NCBI RefSeq assembly: GCF_022129445.1
Contig: NZ_JADQAQ010000015.1
Coordinates: 1 to 64,000 of the forward strand
Direction: 5' to 3'
Origin: Photobacterium sp. Ph5
GTDB taxonomy: Bacteria; Pseudomonadota; Gammaproteobacteria; Enterobacterales; Vibrionaceae
DNA length: 64,000 nucleotides
The position numbers and the translations under genes are program-made. This document shows, piece by piece, positions 1 to 8,871 of this stretch (its first letter is position 1; every line of letters begins with the position of its first letter). Under the pieces are notes generated by a model that saw only the letters and a list, made by a program, of their open reading frames with translations, searched no databases and was not told the DNA's origin.

Positions 1-335
1 GTGGAGCTAGGACATTAATATGCCTAATTTCGACTCCGAATACATTAGCGCAAACCAACTCCGTTATTACTAATATTGTAGTTGCAATAACGGGGCGGAC
101 CATACATTTTTGTAGCCATTATTAAATGCCAGTTAGTCGATATACAGTAAATCGAACTATTAGTAAGCCTTTGGTTAATAAACGGAACATAGGAATAAAG
201 CAGGAAATAACAAACGGAAATCACATTTCCGCCACCTAACACACCAACCATAACCACCTGTTTTTTAAATGATTTATATAGATAAAGTTTTGGCATAGCT
301 CTTGCGAATATAGCTAGTCACTTAAGGAGCATTAG
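1..335. other. leader region upstream of the lateral fliD operon, no convincing gene
   Basis: This stretch lies between the window edge and fliD. A minus-strand frame of 83 codons (45-296) has one hydrophobic segment followed by a short Cys-containing tail, but it matches no family I know and overlaps the fliD promoter zone. I do not call it a gene. The lateral flagellin gene and the lafZ-type regulator that often sit near here in laf loci are not visible. Confidence 0.4.
283..310 (+). promoter_or_regulatory. weak sigma-28-like promoter candidate before fliD
   Basis: TAAAGTTT at 283-290 matches the -35 box of flagellar sigma-28 promoters exactly. GCGAATA at 304-310 only partly resembles the -10 box GCCGATAA, and the spacer is 13 instead of 11 bases. 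The position, about 25 bases before the fliD start, and late-gene logic (cap, motor and sigma genes) support it. The spacing argues against it. Confidence 0.3.
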
Positions 336-1670
336 ATGAATACAATTGATCCAGCGCAAATGGCACAGAACCTTGCAACGGCAGATACACAAAAATTCCA
401 ACAACGCGCCCAATTTCAAGCAGATAAATACCAAAGCCAATTAACTGCACTGGGAAAAGTAGAATCTGCTCTACGTGATTTTCGCTCGACGATTCAGGAC
501 ATTAACAGTTCAACAACCAGTATTATTCAAAATAGAGCAACATTAAGTGACGACAGCCATTTTTCCGTCAGTGCAAATGCAAAAGCGTTAAGTGGCAGTT
601 ATCAGGTCTTTGTTGAGCAAATTGCTAGTGCGCATCAGGTAAAAACAGGGATGCCAGCGAATTTAGAGTCAACGACTTCTGTACCTAATACAGGAACACT
701 TTCATTCACTGTCGATGGTCAAACTCTTGATCTCGACCTTTCAACAATCGATAGCGATAGTGATGGGCAATCCACTATATCAGAGCTCACAACAGCGATT
801 AATAACCACCCCGATAACCCCGGAGTCAATGCCACGTTAGTTCGTACCAGTGGTCAAACTCATTTCATGTTAGCAAGTAACGAAACAGGGGTTGCGAACA
901 CATTAAGTGTTTCTTCGAGTACAGGCACAACATGGTTTGATGATGCGTTTACTAACTTAACTGAAATAAGTGCGCCACAAGACGCAGTGATTTGGCTGGG
1001 TGCTGAAACGACCGGCTTAAAACTGACCAATAGCAGTAATACCTTTTCAAATGTCATTGATGGTATTGATATCACTGCGACTAAAGCACAAACCTCTGGC
1101 GACCCCGCTCTTTCCATGGCTATCGATGCCGATCAGGACGCTACTTTAGAACAAGTTAATACTTTTATAGAAAGCTATAACAAAGTGATGAGTACCCTTG
1201 ATAGTTATACCCAGACAGGATCAGCAGACACTAAGCGCGGCGCACTGGCGAATGATCCCACCCTTCGATCTATTGAATCGCAATTAAACAATTTATTACG
1301 CGATCAATTTGAAGGAAAAAGGTTGTCAGAAATTGGAATTAGCCTTAATCGTGAAGGCAAACTTGAAGTCGATAAAGATAGTTTTAAAAACGCACAGCAA
1401 ACCATGGGGACAACCATTGAGTCCATGTTTAACGGCGATGGTAATTTACTCGATTCATTAGAAGATTCGCTTAAACCTTTTCTCCAGTTCTCTTCTGGGA
1501 TGTTCACTTCTCGCAAAGAAGCATTACGAAACAACATCGATCGTATCGACGATAAGCAAGTCACTCTCGATCGTAAATACGACATGACTTACACCCGCTA
1601 CCTCAAACAATTCACCCAAATGAATCAAATCATGACCCAAATGCAGCAAACCCAAGGTTTATTTGGTTAA
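336..1670 (+). CDS. fliD: lateral flagellar filament cap FliD (LafB, HAP2)
   Basis: FliD caps the growing filament and helps flagellin subunits fold at the tip outside the cell. The 444-residue protein has the usual N-terminal heptad region (about residues 1-100), a variable Ser/Thr-rich middle, and a C-terminal FliD_C region ending in Gln/Met-rich coiled coil with the tail QGLFG. The start has a good ribosome site (AAGGAG, 7 bases upstream). It is the first gene of an operon whose order matches lafBCDEFSTU of lateral flagella. The next gene, fliS, begins 14 bases after its stop, so the two are cotranscribed. A polar-system FliD cannot be excluded from this protein alone. The downstream motA-motB-sigma arrangement makes the lateral assignment firm. 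Confidence 0.93.
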   Translation: MNTIDPAQMAQNLATADTQKFQQRAQFQADKYQSQLTALGKVESALRDFRSTIQDINSSTTSIIQNRATLSDDSHFSVSANAKALSGSYQVFVEQIASAHQVKTGMPANLESTTSVPNTGTLSFTVDGQTLDLDLSTIDSDSDGQSTISELTTAINNHPDNPGVNATLVRTSGQTHFMLASNETGVANTLSVSSSTGTTWFDDAFTNLTEISAPQDAVIWLGAETTGLKLTNSSNTFSNVIDGIDITATKAQTSGDPALSMAIDADQDATLEQVNTFIESYNKVMSTLDSYTQTGSADTKRGALANDPTLRSIESQLNNLLRDQFEGKRLSEIGISLNREGKLEVDKDSFKNAQQTMGTTIESMFNGDGNLLDSLEDSLKPFLQFSSGMFTSRKEALRNNIDRIDDKQVTLDRKYDMTYTRYLKQFTQMNQIMTQMQQTQGLFG

Positions 1671-1683
1671 AAGGAGTACAACA

Positions 1684-2079
1684 ATGTTAATGCAAGATGC
1701 AGGTTTTAATTCATATCAACAAGTCGACTTGGATGCACAAGCCGCTTCAGCCTCCCCTCATCAATTAGTCTTGATGCTCATTGATGGCTTTCAAGATGAA
1801 CTGATCCGTGCACAAGGACATATCGAAGCAAAACGACTCGATGCCAAGGGGATCAGCATTAATAAATGCATGAACATCTTAATAGGGCTAGATAGTGCAT
1901 TAGATTTAGAGCTTGGCGATGAAATTGCGGCTAATTTGCATGATCTTTATGAATTTTGTCAGCTTGAACTTTACCAAGCAAGTGTCAAAAACGATATCTC
2001 CCACCTCGATAATGTCACTTTAGTGATGAACAACATTCGAGAAGGCTGGCAAGGGTTTGGGCAGCATGCAGCCAAATAA
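1684..2079 (+). CDS. fliS: flagellin export chaperone FliS (LafC)
   Basis: This is a cytoplasmic chaperone that binds the flagellin C-terminus and prevents premature polymerisation before export. The 131-residue all-helical protein has the family pattern: an early Y-Q-x-V-D motif, then S-P-H-Q-L-V-L-M-L-x-D-G near residues 22-35. ATG 1684 is chosen because AAGGAG lies 7 bases upstream. A longer frame would start inside the end of fliD. It follows fliD and overlaps the next small gene by 14 bases, which suggests translational coupling. Confidence 0.92.
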   Translation: MLMQDAGFNSYQQVDLDAQAASASPHQLVLMLIDGFQDELIRAQGHIEAKRLDAKGISINKCMNILIGLDSALDLELGDEIAANLHDLYEFCQLELYQASVKNDISHLDNVTLVMNNIREGWQGFGQHAAK

Positions 2080-2368
2080 TTCCATATCGATAAAAATGCT
2101 CACAGCAAAAATTCAGCAAGCTGCTGAGACTGAAAATTGGTCTCGCTTACAGCAGCTTGATGATGTGTTACGTACGCTGTTACTACCGCTTAAATCGAAA
2201 CCTAAAACAGCGCAACAGCAAGTACAAATAACGGCGTTAATGGCTGCACATCGCCAAGCCTATCTTGCGTTACAACAAGCACAACAAATACTACAACAAA
2301 AAATAGCAACTGCTGACAAGGAAAAAGAACGCCTTGAGGCTTATCAGTCAGCCAACAATATGGAGTGA
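2066..2368 (+). CDS. FliT-like small flagellar chaperone (LafD)
   Basis: The 100-residue helical, Gln-rich protein has two heptad-like stretches. It has little sequence that is diagnostic by eye, and its assignment rests mainly on position: after fliS and before fliK, where FliT-type (lafD) chaperones for the cap protein sit. ATG 2066 overlaps the end of fliS by 14 bases and has AAGGG about 10 bases upstream. The frame could also open at TTG 2057. Its Glu/Lys/Gln-rich C-terminus resembles FliT helices that mask binding sites. A role as FliD chaperone is inferred. Confidence 0.7.
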   Translation: MQPNNSISIKMLTAKIQQAAETENWSRLQQLDDVLRTLLLPLKSKPKTAQQQVQITALMAAHRQAYLALQQAQQILQQKIATADKEKERLEAYQSANNME

Positions 2369-2371
2369 ACA

Positions 2372-3460
2372 ATGTTAATTAATACTGCGCTCACCAAAAT
2401 TGACAATGTATCGTCATCATCTGAGATCAAACAAGCTGGGATGCTTGTTGAAAGCTCAGACGCTACAGTAGGGCAAGAAGGTTTCTCGAAAACATTAAAA
2501 ACATTTTCCCAGCAAAGCGAAAGTACGTTACCAGAGCTACTATTAGGCAATGCCAATACAACAGATCTTGAACAGATAGACTCAGCAACAGTATCGCAAC
2601 ATCAAACATTGCTGCCGGTACCGCCAAGTGAAATTGAAACAACCGTAACTACACCAATCATAGGTAATTTTTCACTTAATCACTTAGCTACGCAGTCAAC
2701 CACAAGCACACTGTCCTCTGCTTCATTTACGCAGCAACCAGATCTTAAGAGTGCATTATCAAGTTCTCATCAGATGCTAGACGGTGTCAATACATCTGCG
2801 ATTAACCATGCAAATAATCCTATTAAGGAAGTAATCGCACCACTAACAATGACTTCACTACCAAGTTCAGCCTTAGAACAAATGTCATCGTTGAACGCGG
2901 TAAAAACACCGGTTTTCAATGGTGAAATGCCCGCTGCACAATCGGTTCAAAATCTTACAGCAGTCGAACAAGTTTTATCTGCTCAAGCACAAACACAAAC
3001 CAACATAACGGTTAATCGTGTGAATTGGGCTCCCATAAGTGTTGATCCTCAATCTCCACAATGGGGTGAGAAAATGCTGAATATTCTACAAGATCGCGTT
3101 TCTCTTCAAGCGACACAAAACATGCAAGAAGCACGTATTCGTTTAGATCCACCGGATCTTGGCAAACTTGATCTGATCGTCAAAATGGATGGCGATAAGT
3201 TGAATGTTCAAATCAGTGCTAATAACACTGCAGTACGTGATGCACTTAACCAAGTATCTGAACGTTTACGTCATGATCTCCAGCAGCAGTTTGTCAGTGT
3301 CGATGTCAACATCAGCCAAGGTAAGCAACATTCCCATTCAGATCAAACCGCACAACATTCAACCCAAGATGATAACGATCATAGGGTAATCACTTCCTCG
3401 TCATCAGCAGACGTTGAAACCTCAACAACTAATGAGCATTGGCTATCCACGCTCGCATAA
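2372..3460 (+). CDS. fliK: lateral flagellar hook-length control protein FliK (LafE)
   Basis: FliK is secreted during hook growth, measures hook length and switches the export gate to filament substrates. The 362-residue protein has a long low-complexity Ser/Thr/Gln-rich N-terminal part. A conserved C-terminal Flg_hook domain follows (about residues 225-320), where a W-G-E-K-M-L start, the core motif R-L-D-P-P-D-L-G-K-L and the later V-R-D-A-L segment are visible. The tail is His/Asp/Ser-rich. ATG 2372 is preceded by GGAG and starts 3 bases after the lafD stop. Hypervariable N-terminal length is normal for this family. Confidence 0.9.
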   Translation: MLINTALTKIDNVSSSSEIKQAGMLVESSDATVGQEGFSKTLKTFSQQSESTLPELLLGNANTTDLEQIDSATVSQHQTLLPVPPSEIETTVTTPIIGNFSLNHLATQSTTSTLSSASFTQQPDLKSALSSSHQMLDGVNTSAINHANNPIKEVIAPLTMTSLPSSALEQMSSLNAVKTPVFNGEMPAAQSVQNLTAVEQVLSAQAQTQTNITVNRVNWAPISVDPQSPQWGEKMLNILQDRVSLQATQNMQEARIRLDPPDLGKLDLIVKMDGDKLNVQISANNTAVRDALNQVSERLRHDLQQQFVSVDVNISQGKQHSHSDQTAQHSTQDDNDHRVITSSSSADVETSTTNEHWLSTLA

Positions 3461-3481
3461 TTTTTCTTATTTAGGATCAGG

Positions 3482-3973
3482 ATGATGACTAATAACAAAA
3501 CGCTTTCTAACCTCTTTATCATATTGCTGATCAGCATTATTGTTGCTGTTGCCACTTTTAGCGCCACCCTATGGTATAGCCAACATAATACGTCCACTCC
3601 AAACATAGATTCATGGATCACAAAAGTCTTTCAATCAGAGCCAGAAGCCACGGCACAGCCTGCTTTTCACCCTCTCGATAAGGTCGTTGTCAGTGTAAAA
3701 GGCGAACGCCAAACTCATTATGTGATGATTGAGCTAGCAGTCCAAACCCACTATCCCGAACGAATAAAACAAATCGATAGTTATATGCCACTCGTTCGCA
3801 ATGCATTATTAAAAATGTTCAGTAAGAAAAAGTATGAAGAGTTACAAAACCAGCAATCTATCGATCAATTACAGCAAGAAGTAAAACAAACCCTGACCGC
3901 AGCCTTTGCCAATACCACGATCGCTCGTGATATCGATGATGTGCTTTTTACCAAATACGTCATTCAACAATGA
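3482..3973 (+). CDS. fliL: flagellar basal-body protein FliL (LafF)
   Basis: This is an inner-membrane protein that surrounds the stators and supports torque, especially in surface swarming. The 163 residues comprise a short cytoplasmic N-terminus, one membrane segment (about residues 10-30) and a periplasmic FliL domain with the V-V-S-V-K and Y-V-M-I-E-L-A-V strands. The end V-L-F-T-K-Y-V-I-Q is typical. Two adjacent ATG codons (3482 and 3485) are possible starts. It sits between fliK and the sigma factor gene, matching lafF. Confidence 0.9.
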   Translation: MMTNNKTLSNLFIILLISIIVAVATFSATLWYSQHNTSTPNIDSWITKVFQSEPEATAQPAFHPLDKVVVSVKGERQTHYVMIELAVQTHYPERIKQIDSYMPLVRNALLKMFSKKKYEELQNQQSIDQLQQEVKQTLTAAFANTTIARDIDDVLFTKYVIQQ

Positions 3974-3980
3974 GGTGAGT

Positions 3981-4709
3981 ATGCTTGATCACAACCCAAC
4001 CACTCACTATGAACCCGGCACAGCCCCATCGCCGCAACAGGATCATATTGATGAAGATTTATTAATCCGTCATCACCTTGTTTTAGTTAAGCGAGTGGTT
4101 AATCAACTTCGTCACCATACTAGCTCACATTGCAGTTATGAAGACATGCAACAAATTGGACTGATTGGGCTGTTAGAAGCGGCGCGACGTTATGGCAATG
4201 TCGAAGATCCTCAATTTCCAGCGTTTGCTGTATGTCGTATTCGTGGTGCGATTTTAGACGAGCTGCGGCGACTAGATTGGCGTTCTCGTCATACACGCCA
4301 GCAAGCCCATGAACTTAACGACATCACCCGTGACTTAATGAAGCAACTTGGCCGACAACCCACAGAAGCTGAGATCACATCTGCGCTTGGGATTGATAGT
4401 GAAAATTATCAACTGCGTTTACAAGCCAGTATGGCAAGTGAAATGCAAAGCCTTGACCAATTGCTAGAGGCAGGTAAAGAGCTAGATGCACCGTTGGAAT
4501 ATAACGGTGTTGAACATGAACATATGCGTCGCACACTGGAATACGCTTTAACGCAATTATCAAAACGAGAGCAGTTGTTGCTGACCCTATTTTATCAACA
4601 TGAACTCAATCTGCATGAGATAGCGTTAGTGCTTAACCTTACTCCACCGCGTATTTGTCAGCTGCATAAACAAGCACTGAAATCCCTCAATCACAATTTA
4701 TCGGCTTAG
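3981..4709 (+). CDS. fliA: lateral flagellar sigma-28 factor FliA (LafS)
   Basis: This alternative sigma factor transcribes late flagellar genes such as flagellin and motor genes, and FlgM holds it inactive until the hook is complete. The 242 residues are the usual size. Region 2 is seen as L-V-K-R-V-V-N-Q-L and the D-M-Q-Q-I-G-L-I-G-L-L-E-A core, followed by the R-I-R-G-A-I-L-D-E-L-R motif. Region 4 near the end carries the L-x-L-x-E-I-A-L-V-L-N-L-T helix-turn-helix. ATG 3981 has GAGGTGAG just upstream. A longer frame would start inside fliL. Its partner FlgM is encoded at 27979-28260. Confidence 0.94.
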   Translation: MLDHNPTTHYEPGTAPSPQQDHIDEDLLIRHHLVLVKRVVNQLRHHTSSHCSYEDMQQIGLIGLLEAARRYGNVEDPQFPAFAVCRIRGAILDELRRLDWRSRHTRQQAHELNDITRDLMKQLGRQPTEAEITSALGIDSENYQLRLQASMASEMQSLDQLLEAGKELDAPLEYNGVEHEHMRRTLEYALTQLSKREQLLLTLFYQHELNLHEIALVLNLTPPRICQLHKQALKSLNHNLSA

Positions 4710-4718
4710 GAGCTGTGT

Positions 4719-5576
4719 ATGCAAAAGTTTATCGGTGCCATCATCATTATTATTTGTGTTTTTGGTGGCTACGTTTGGGCTGGCGGAAATTTACGTGCGA
4801 TTTGGCAACCTGCTGAATTTTTAATTATTGCCGGAGCTACATTAGGCTCGTTGATCATTGGTAATCCACCGCATGTATTAAAGGAAATGCGCCAACAATT
4901 TCGTCAAGTACTCTCGCCTCGTAATAATGAGGCTCAGTACTACATGGAATTGATGGCATTACTGCAAACCTTGCTTGATACCGTTCGTAATAAAGGCTTT
5001 AAAGCACTCGATGAGCATATTGAGTCTCCTCAAAGCAGCACAATTTTTAATCGTTACCCTCTCATTAAGCATGATCATCATGTTATTTCTTTCATTACAG
5101 ACAATTTACGTTTAATGGCAATGGGACAAATGTCGCCTTATGAACTTGAAGGGTTATTAGAACAAGAAATCAGTGCAATAGAAGAAGACTTACTCTTGCC
5201 TTCACGTTCTATGCAACGTACCGCAGAAGCCTTACCTGGATTTGGTATTTTGGCGGCTGTCATGGGGATCATCATTACCATGCAAGCCATTGATGGCTCT
5301 ATCGCCATGATCGGCTATCACGTTGCAGCCGCATTAGTCGGTACTTTTCTTGGGATTTTTGGTTGTTATTGCATTCTTGATCCTGCCAGTAATGCCATGG
5401 CACAGCGTGTTAAACGTAATATGTCAGCATTTGAATGTATAAGAGCAACACTTGTCGCCTATGTCGCAAAAAAGCCGACCTTATTAGCTATTGACGCAGG
5501 AAGAAAACATATTCAGCTAGACATTAAACCTACATTTAACGAAATGGAGAGGTGGCTAACTGAACAGGAGGGATAA
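4719..5576 (+). CDS. motA: lateral flagellar motor stator protein MotA (LafT)
   Basis: This stator subunit forms an ion channel with MotB and pushes on the rotor protein FliG. The 285 residues have four membrane segments: two at the N-terminus and two near residues 165-220, with [11 protein letters not shown] in the third. The large cytoplasmic loop contains the R-x-x-E charge cluster used for torque. A MotA of this length with a long loop resembles E. coli MotA and V. parahaemolyticus LafT, which are proton-driven. The ion preference here is inferred. The stop overlaps the motB start by one base. Confidence 0.94.
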   Translation: MQKFIGAIIIIICVFGGYVWAGGNLRAIWQPAEFLIIAGATLGSLIIGNPPHVLKEMRQQFRQVLSPRNNEAQYYMELMALLQTLLDTVRNKGFKALDEHIESPQSSTIFNRYPLIKHDHHVISFITDNLRLMAMGQMSPYELEGLLEQEISAIEEDLLLPSRSMQRTAEALPGFGILAAVMGIIITMQAIDGSIAMIGYHVAAALVGTFLGIFGCYCILDPASNAMAQRVKRNMSAFECIRATLVAYVAKKPTLLAIDAGRKHIQLDIKPTFNEMERWLTEQEG

Positions 5577-6574
5577 TGCAGAACACAGAGCAGATCGTCT
5601 TTAAACGCGCAGCAAAACGACATTCACATCAACATCACGGTGGCGCATGGAAAGTCGCTTTTGCTGATTTTATGATTGCTCTTATGGCACTATTTTTAGT
5701 GCTTTGGTTGATGCAAGTAGTTGATCAAAAGGAACGTAAAGCTATTGTCGCTTACGTAAATAGTGCCAGCGTTTTTGACGAAGGGGCTGGCAATCCTTTT
5801 GATACCGCCAACAGCTTATCCCCTATTGATTTCGGTGGCGAAGCTGCTGATCTAAGCTCTCACAATGCAGCGATGACAATAAAATCGTTTTTTGATGGTA
5901 ACGGTGATGGGCCAGAGAGTGATGCGTTAATTCCAGGTAGTTTTGAAACCCAAGAGCAATTAGCTATCCTTGCTTCGGTCGTTGAAGAAACCGCTAAGCA
6001 AGTATCAGCTCAAGGTAATATTTCGGTTGATGTTACACCGCAAGGCTTGAGGATTATTTTACAAGATGACTTCAAACAAAATATGTTTCATCGTGGCAGT
6101 GCTAATTTAACCCCCTTTTTTGAAGATGTATTATTAAGTATTGCCCCTATTTTTAAACAAATCAGCAATTCACTGATCATCAGTGGCCATACTGATGCGA
6201 CTCCGTTTAAACGCCAGTTTAGTAATAGATCAAACTGGGAACTCTCCTCTTCCCGTGCCAATGTCGCAAGACAGACGCTCATTGCTGGCGGCATGCCAAG
6301 CAATCGAGTACTTCAAGTAGCAGCAATGGCAGAACGCGCCCTACTGAACAAGCAATCCCCTAATGCCAGTGAAAACCGTCGGATTGAGTTATTTATCTTA
6401 ACCACGCCTGCAGCCAGCGTTGTAGATGCCCTATTTGGTACAGGAAATCCTGATAACATAATTGATAAAGCTTACGAAAAAGCACGTTTTAATCAACCTG
6501 TGCTACGTAGCGACTATATAAACCATTCAGTTACCCAACCAAAAGAAATACAGCCCGTCGTGTCTAATTTATAA
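5576..6574 (+). CDS. motB: lateral flagellar motor stator protein MotB (LafU)
   Basis: MotB anchors the stator to peptidoglycan and supplies the ion-binding carboxylate. The 332 residues include a short basic His-rich N-terminus and a single membrane helix (about residues 27-49) carrying Asp31 in the A-D-F-M motif, equivalent to the essential Asp32 of E. coli. A plug/linker region and a C-terminal OmpA-like domain follow, with I-S-G-H-T-D-A-T and N-R-R-I-E-L peptidoglycan-binding motifs. It starts within the motA stop (TAATG). It is the last clear gene of the lateral operon. Confidence 0.94.
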   Translation: MQNTEQIVFKRAAKRHSHQHHGGAWKVAFADFMIALMALFLVLWLMQVVDQKERKAIVAYVNSASVFDEGAGNPFDTANSLSPIDFGGEAADLSSHNAAMTIKSFFDGNGDGPESDALIPGSFETQEQLAILASVVEETAKQVSAQGNISVDVTPQGLRIILQDDFKQNMFHRGSANLTPFFEDVLLSIAPIFKQISNSLIISGHTDATPFKRQFSNRSNWELSSSRANVARQTLIAGGMPSNRVLQVAAMAERALLNKQSPNASENRRIELFILTTPAASVVDALFGTGNPDNIIDKAYEKARFNQPVLRSDYINHSVTQPKEIQPVVSNL

Positions 6575-6639
6575 GCTATCTTTTATAAATATTGAATGCA
6601 ATGCTCGGTTTTGGTGAGATTTTAGTGGATGTGTGCCCA

Positions 6640-6933
6640 ATGACTCATACACAAATAAAACAGCGTAAAGCTGATAATTTACAAAAGACTTTTCTATGGC
6701 TGATCGTCATTGATTATATTCTGCTGTCTTTTTTTCTATTTCAACTAGGCTCGCTCGACTTACGTACTGGCACAATGATCAGCCTGTTATTGATCTTTTA
6801 TAATGGTTTATTAGCGTTTTTTTGTTTTCATCGTGCGAATAGAATAGATGACAGCTACATTATTTACCCTATCATCTCAGCTATATTGCTCGCTTTCGTC
6901 TGCTTTTTATATTTCTTCTTTTTAGTGGCTTAA
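6640..6933 (+). CDS. small three-helix membrane protein, unknown function
   Basis: About 97 residues follow a basic N-terminus with three strongly hydrophobic segments (near residues 17-36, 44-62 and 73-97). I do not recognise a family. ATG 6640 is taken because the sequence before it reads as non-membrane filler and has no ribosome site. TTG 6592 or ATG 6601 would lengthen it. It follows motB at 65 bases and could be read through from the motor operon. Its stop overlaps that of the convergent gene at 6930-7205. Confidence 0.5.
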   Translation: MTHTQIKQRKADNLQKTFLWLIVIDYILLSFFLFQLGSLDLRTGTMISLLLIFYNGLLAFFCFHRANRIDDSYIIYPIISAILLAFVCFLYFFFLVA

Positions 6934-7205
6934 CGTCGACGACAAAAAAATCTTACCACTATTTTCCCTAGCCAAAAGCTAACCGCAAACAATGAGATAA
7001 AAAAGACACTACTACATGCATACGCCCACATAGCAGATAAACGAAAGAAATAACCAAAACTAAATGCAATGCCATTGAATGCTTCAAACGGCATCTGTAA
7101 CCACGGCGTGTTAGTCGAGTTTCCTATTGTTGCAATCACACAAACTAAAACAATGCAGGCAATACATAAGCCCAGTTTATTTTCGACATGCTTCATTTTA
7201 TTCAT
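6930..7205 (-). CDS. small membrane protein, unknown function
   Basis: The 91-residue protein has a first hydrophobic helix (about residues 10-30), an aromatic-rich middle (F-S-F-G-Y-F-F) and a second helix ending in a basic tail C-R-R-R. No known domain is visible. AGAG lies just upstream of ATG 7205. The gene converges on the preceding small membrane gene with a 4-base overlap of the two ends. Hydrophobicity throughout one long frame supports a real gene. Confidence 0.45.
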   Translation of the reverse strand: MNKMKHVENKLGLCIACIVLVCVIATIGNSTNTPWLQMPFEAFNGIAFSFGYFFRLSAMWAYACSSVFFISLFAVSFWLGKIVVRFFCRRR

Positions 7206-7322
7206 CAGCTCTGTATTCGTTATTGTGCTTTATAAACGAATATGTAAATTACCATAGAATGACTTCAGCATTAATTGAAGCAAAACAATTAAATAAAAAA
7301 TGCAAATGGATAAATCTAAAAC

Positions 7323-7363
7323 GGGTTACCCAACAGTAACCATTAATCACTGCTGGATGACCC
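7323..7363 (-). terminator. intrinsic terminator after the methyltransferase gene
   Basis: An imperfect hairpin of about 15 pairs joins the GGGTTACCC segment at 7323-7331 with its partner ending at 7363. On the minus strand it is followed by CGTTTTAGATTT. It lies 9 bases beyond the methyltransferase stop, which is the expected place. Confidence 0.6.
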
Positions 7364-7371
7364 TTTAATCG

Positions 7372-8205
7372 TTACTTCTTCACACACACGACGATTGCAT
7401 TACCTGATTCCCCATTCCAAGGAATGAGTTTCTCGTAGTCATGTTCAAACATATGAACATCAAAATATGGCTCAAGTAGCGCTTGAAGTTCAATAAAGCT
7501 CACCGCAACCATTGGATGTTCATCATGCCAAATTTCAGTATTGAGTGTATCCGCTTTTTCAATACTCAATTTCAGCGCTTGTTTTTCACCTTCACCTTGA
7601 TAATACCAACCAGAGCTGAAAGTAAAGCGGCTGTTATCATGTTCAACACTGTGGCTGACAAAGTAACTATTGTTGATTAAGTTCTTTTCAACCGCATTGA
7701 AACAAAATATACCATCTTCTTTTAACGCCGCATGTGCACTTTCAATACAGCGCGTTAAATTGACAAGACCGTCGCTGTAATGAATGGAATACAAGAAACA
7801 GGTGATCAAATCCAATGGCTGATCCACTTTAAATTCACACATATTCTGCAAAACAAAGTCGGCTTCTGGACAGCGAAGTTTTGCTAGATCAAGCATTGGC
7901 TGATTGATATCTAAGCCAGAACTTTGAAAGCCATGATCAATAAAGTGACGAACATGAGGCCCTGTACCACAGGCTAAATCTAAATGGCGTGTACCTTTAT
8001 TACCAAAAAGCTGGTGAAGTCTACGAATACACTCTGCTTGAACTTGATAATTAATATCAGCACACATTAAATCATAGTAAGAAGATAGATCTGTATACAG
8101 CGCTGTAGAAGTGGTTGTTGCCAATATCTTATACCGTGTAGGGTTATTAACTGGCGCGGATAGTATAGTAATTGACACTCGTTCAAAAACATAGATTTTT
8201 ATCAT
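7372..8205 (-). CDS. class I SAM-dependent methyltransferase
   Basis: The Rossmann-type methyltransferase core is clear: motif I reads L-D-L-A-C-G-T-G (about residues 75-82), the acidic residue of motif II is in G-L-D-I-N-Q, and an N-M-C-E-F-K-V motif follows. The substrate is unknown. A small metabolite or protein target is possible, and the family cannot be narrowed by eye. The start is uncertain. ATG 8205 has no ribosome site and gives a 27-residue extension with no similarity to the family, while TTG 8124 begins just before the A-L-Y-T-D-L-S-S-Y-Y-D segment typical of such enzymes. The gene stands alone. Confidence 0.8.
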   Translation of the reverse strand: MIKIYVFERVSITILSAPVNNPTRYKILATTTSTALYTDLSSYYDLMCADINYQVQAECIRRLHQLFGNKGTRHLDLACGTGPHVRHFIDHGFQSSGLDINQPMLDLAKLRCPEADFVLQNMCEFKVDQPLDLITCFLYSIHYSDGLVNLTRCIESAHAALKEDGIFCFNAVEKNLINNSYFVSHSVEHDNSRFTFSSGWYYQGEGEKQALKLSIEKADTLNTEIWHDEHPMVAVSFIELQALLEPYFDVHMFEHDYEKLIPWNGESGNAIVVCVKK

Positions 8206-8518
8206 TACGATAAATTTTATTTACTAAACACTGTAAAAGTAATATTAATTGAGCGCATCCCTTTAATAAGAGTTCTAACAACACGCTATGTAGATGATCA
8301 TCGCTAAGGGATTTACATCCTCTTACAAATAAAACTGAGAAGCTTTCCCTTGTTTGTCTAGTTATTGATCACATAGTATAAAAGCATACTTTTACAGCCA
8401 AATTTAATCAGAACGCTATAGCTAAATATTATTTCAATGTATTTGCAGAACCAAAGACGTATTACTCAAACTTTCGTTTTCAATTTTTATACGCTTGGTG
8501 AAATATAGAGGAATAATT
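8206..8518. other. intergenic region without recognised gene
   Basis: These AT-rich 313 bases lie between the divergently transcribed methyltransferase and a small hypothetical gene. They probably hold both promoters. I see no strong dyad, repeat or RNA motif. Confidence 0.4.
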
Positions 8519-8800
8519 ATGACGATTAAATTTCAGTTCTTTACGCTTAACAACGACAGAAAACAATACACTTTTCTTGATATGTCATCTTCGACATTTA
8601 TGAAAGAGAAAGAAACATTACTGTCTCAAGGCTTTGAAGTCTTAGATGATGTGATCTATGCAGAAACAAGTGAAGAAGCAGTAGAGCACTACAAGTCAGA
8701 CTATATTTACGTATTAGAAGAATATAACAGAGCGTCAAACCCATTCTATATTGTTTTAAGCATTATCGAATCTATTCGAGATTACTTTAAGCGTAAGTAA
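8519..8800 (+). CDS. hypothetical 93-residue protein
   Basis: The start is ATG 8519, with AGAGGAATAATT immediately upstream as a good ribosome site. The longer frame from 8495 lacks one. The protein begins with alternating beta-like strands (M-T-I-K-F-Q-F-F-T-L) and has an acidic middle. It ends in a hydrophobic, basic-tipped helix (about residues 75-93) that could touch the membrane. No family is recognised. It is probably a separate transcription unit, 71 bases before the dehydrogenase gene. Confidence 0.6.
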   Translation: MTIKFQFFTLNNDRKQYTFLDMSSSTFMKEKETLLSQGFEVLDDVIYAETSEEAVEHYKSDYIYVLEEYNRASNPFYIVLSIIESIRDYFKRK

Positions 8801-8871
8801 TTAAAACAAAACTATTTAGCTAAACTCATCGTATAGATACTTTGTTATTTCAATACGGTGAGTTTCTCTTT

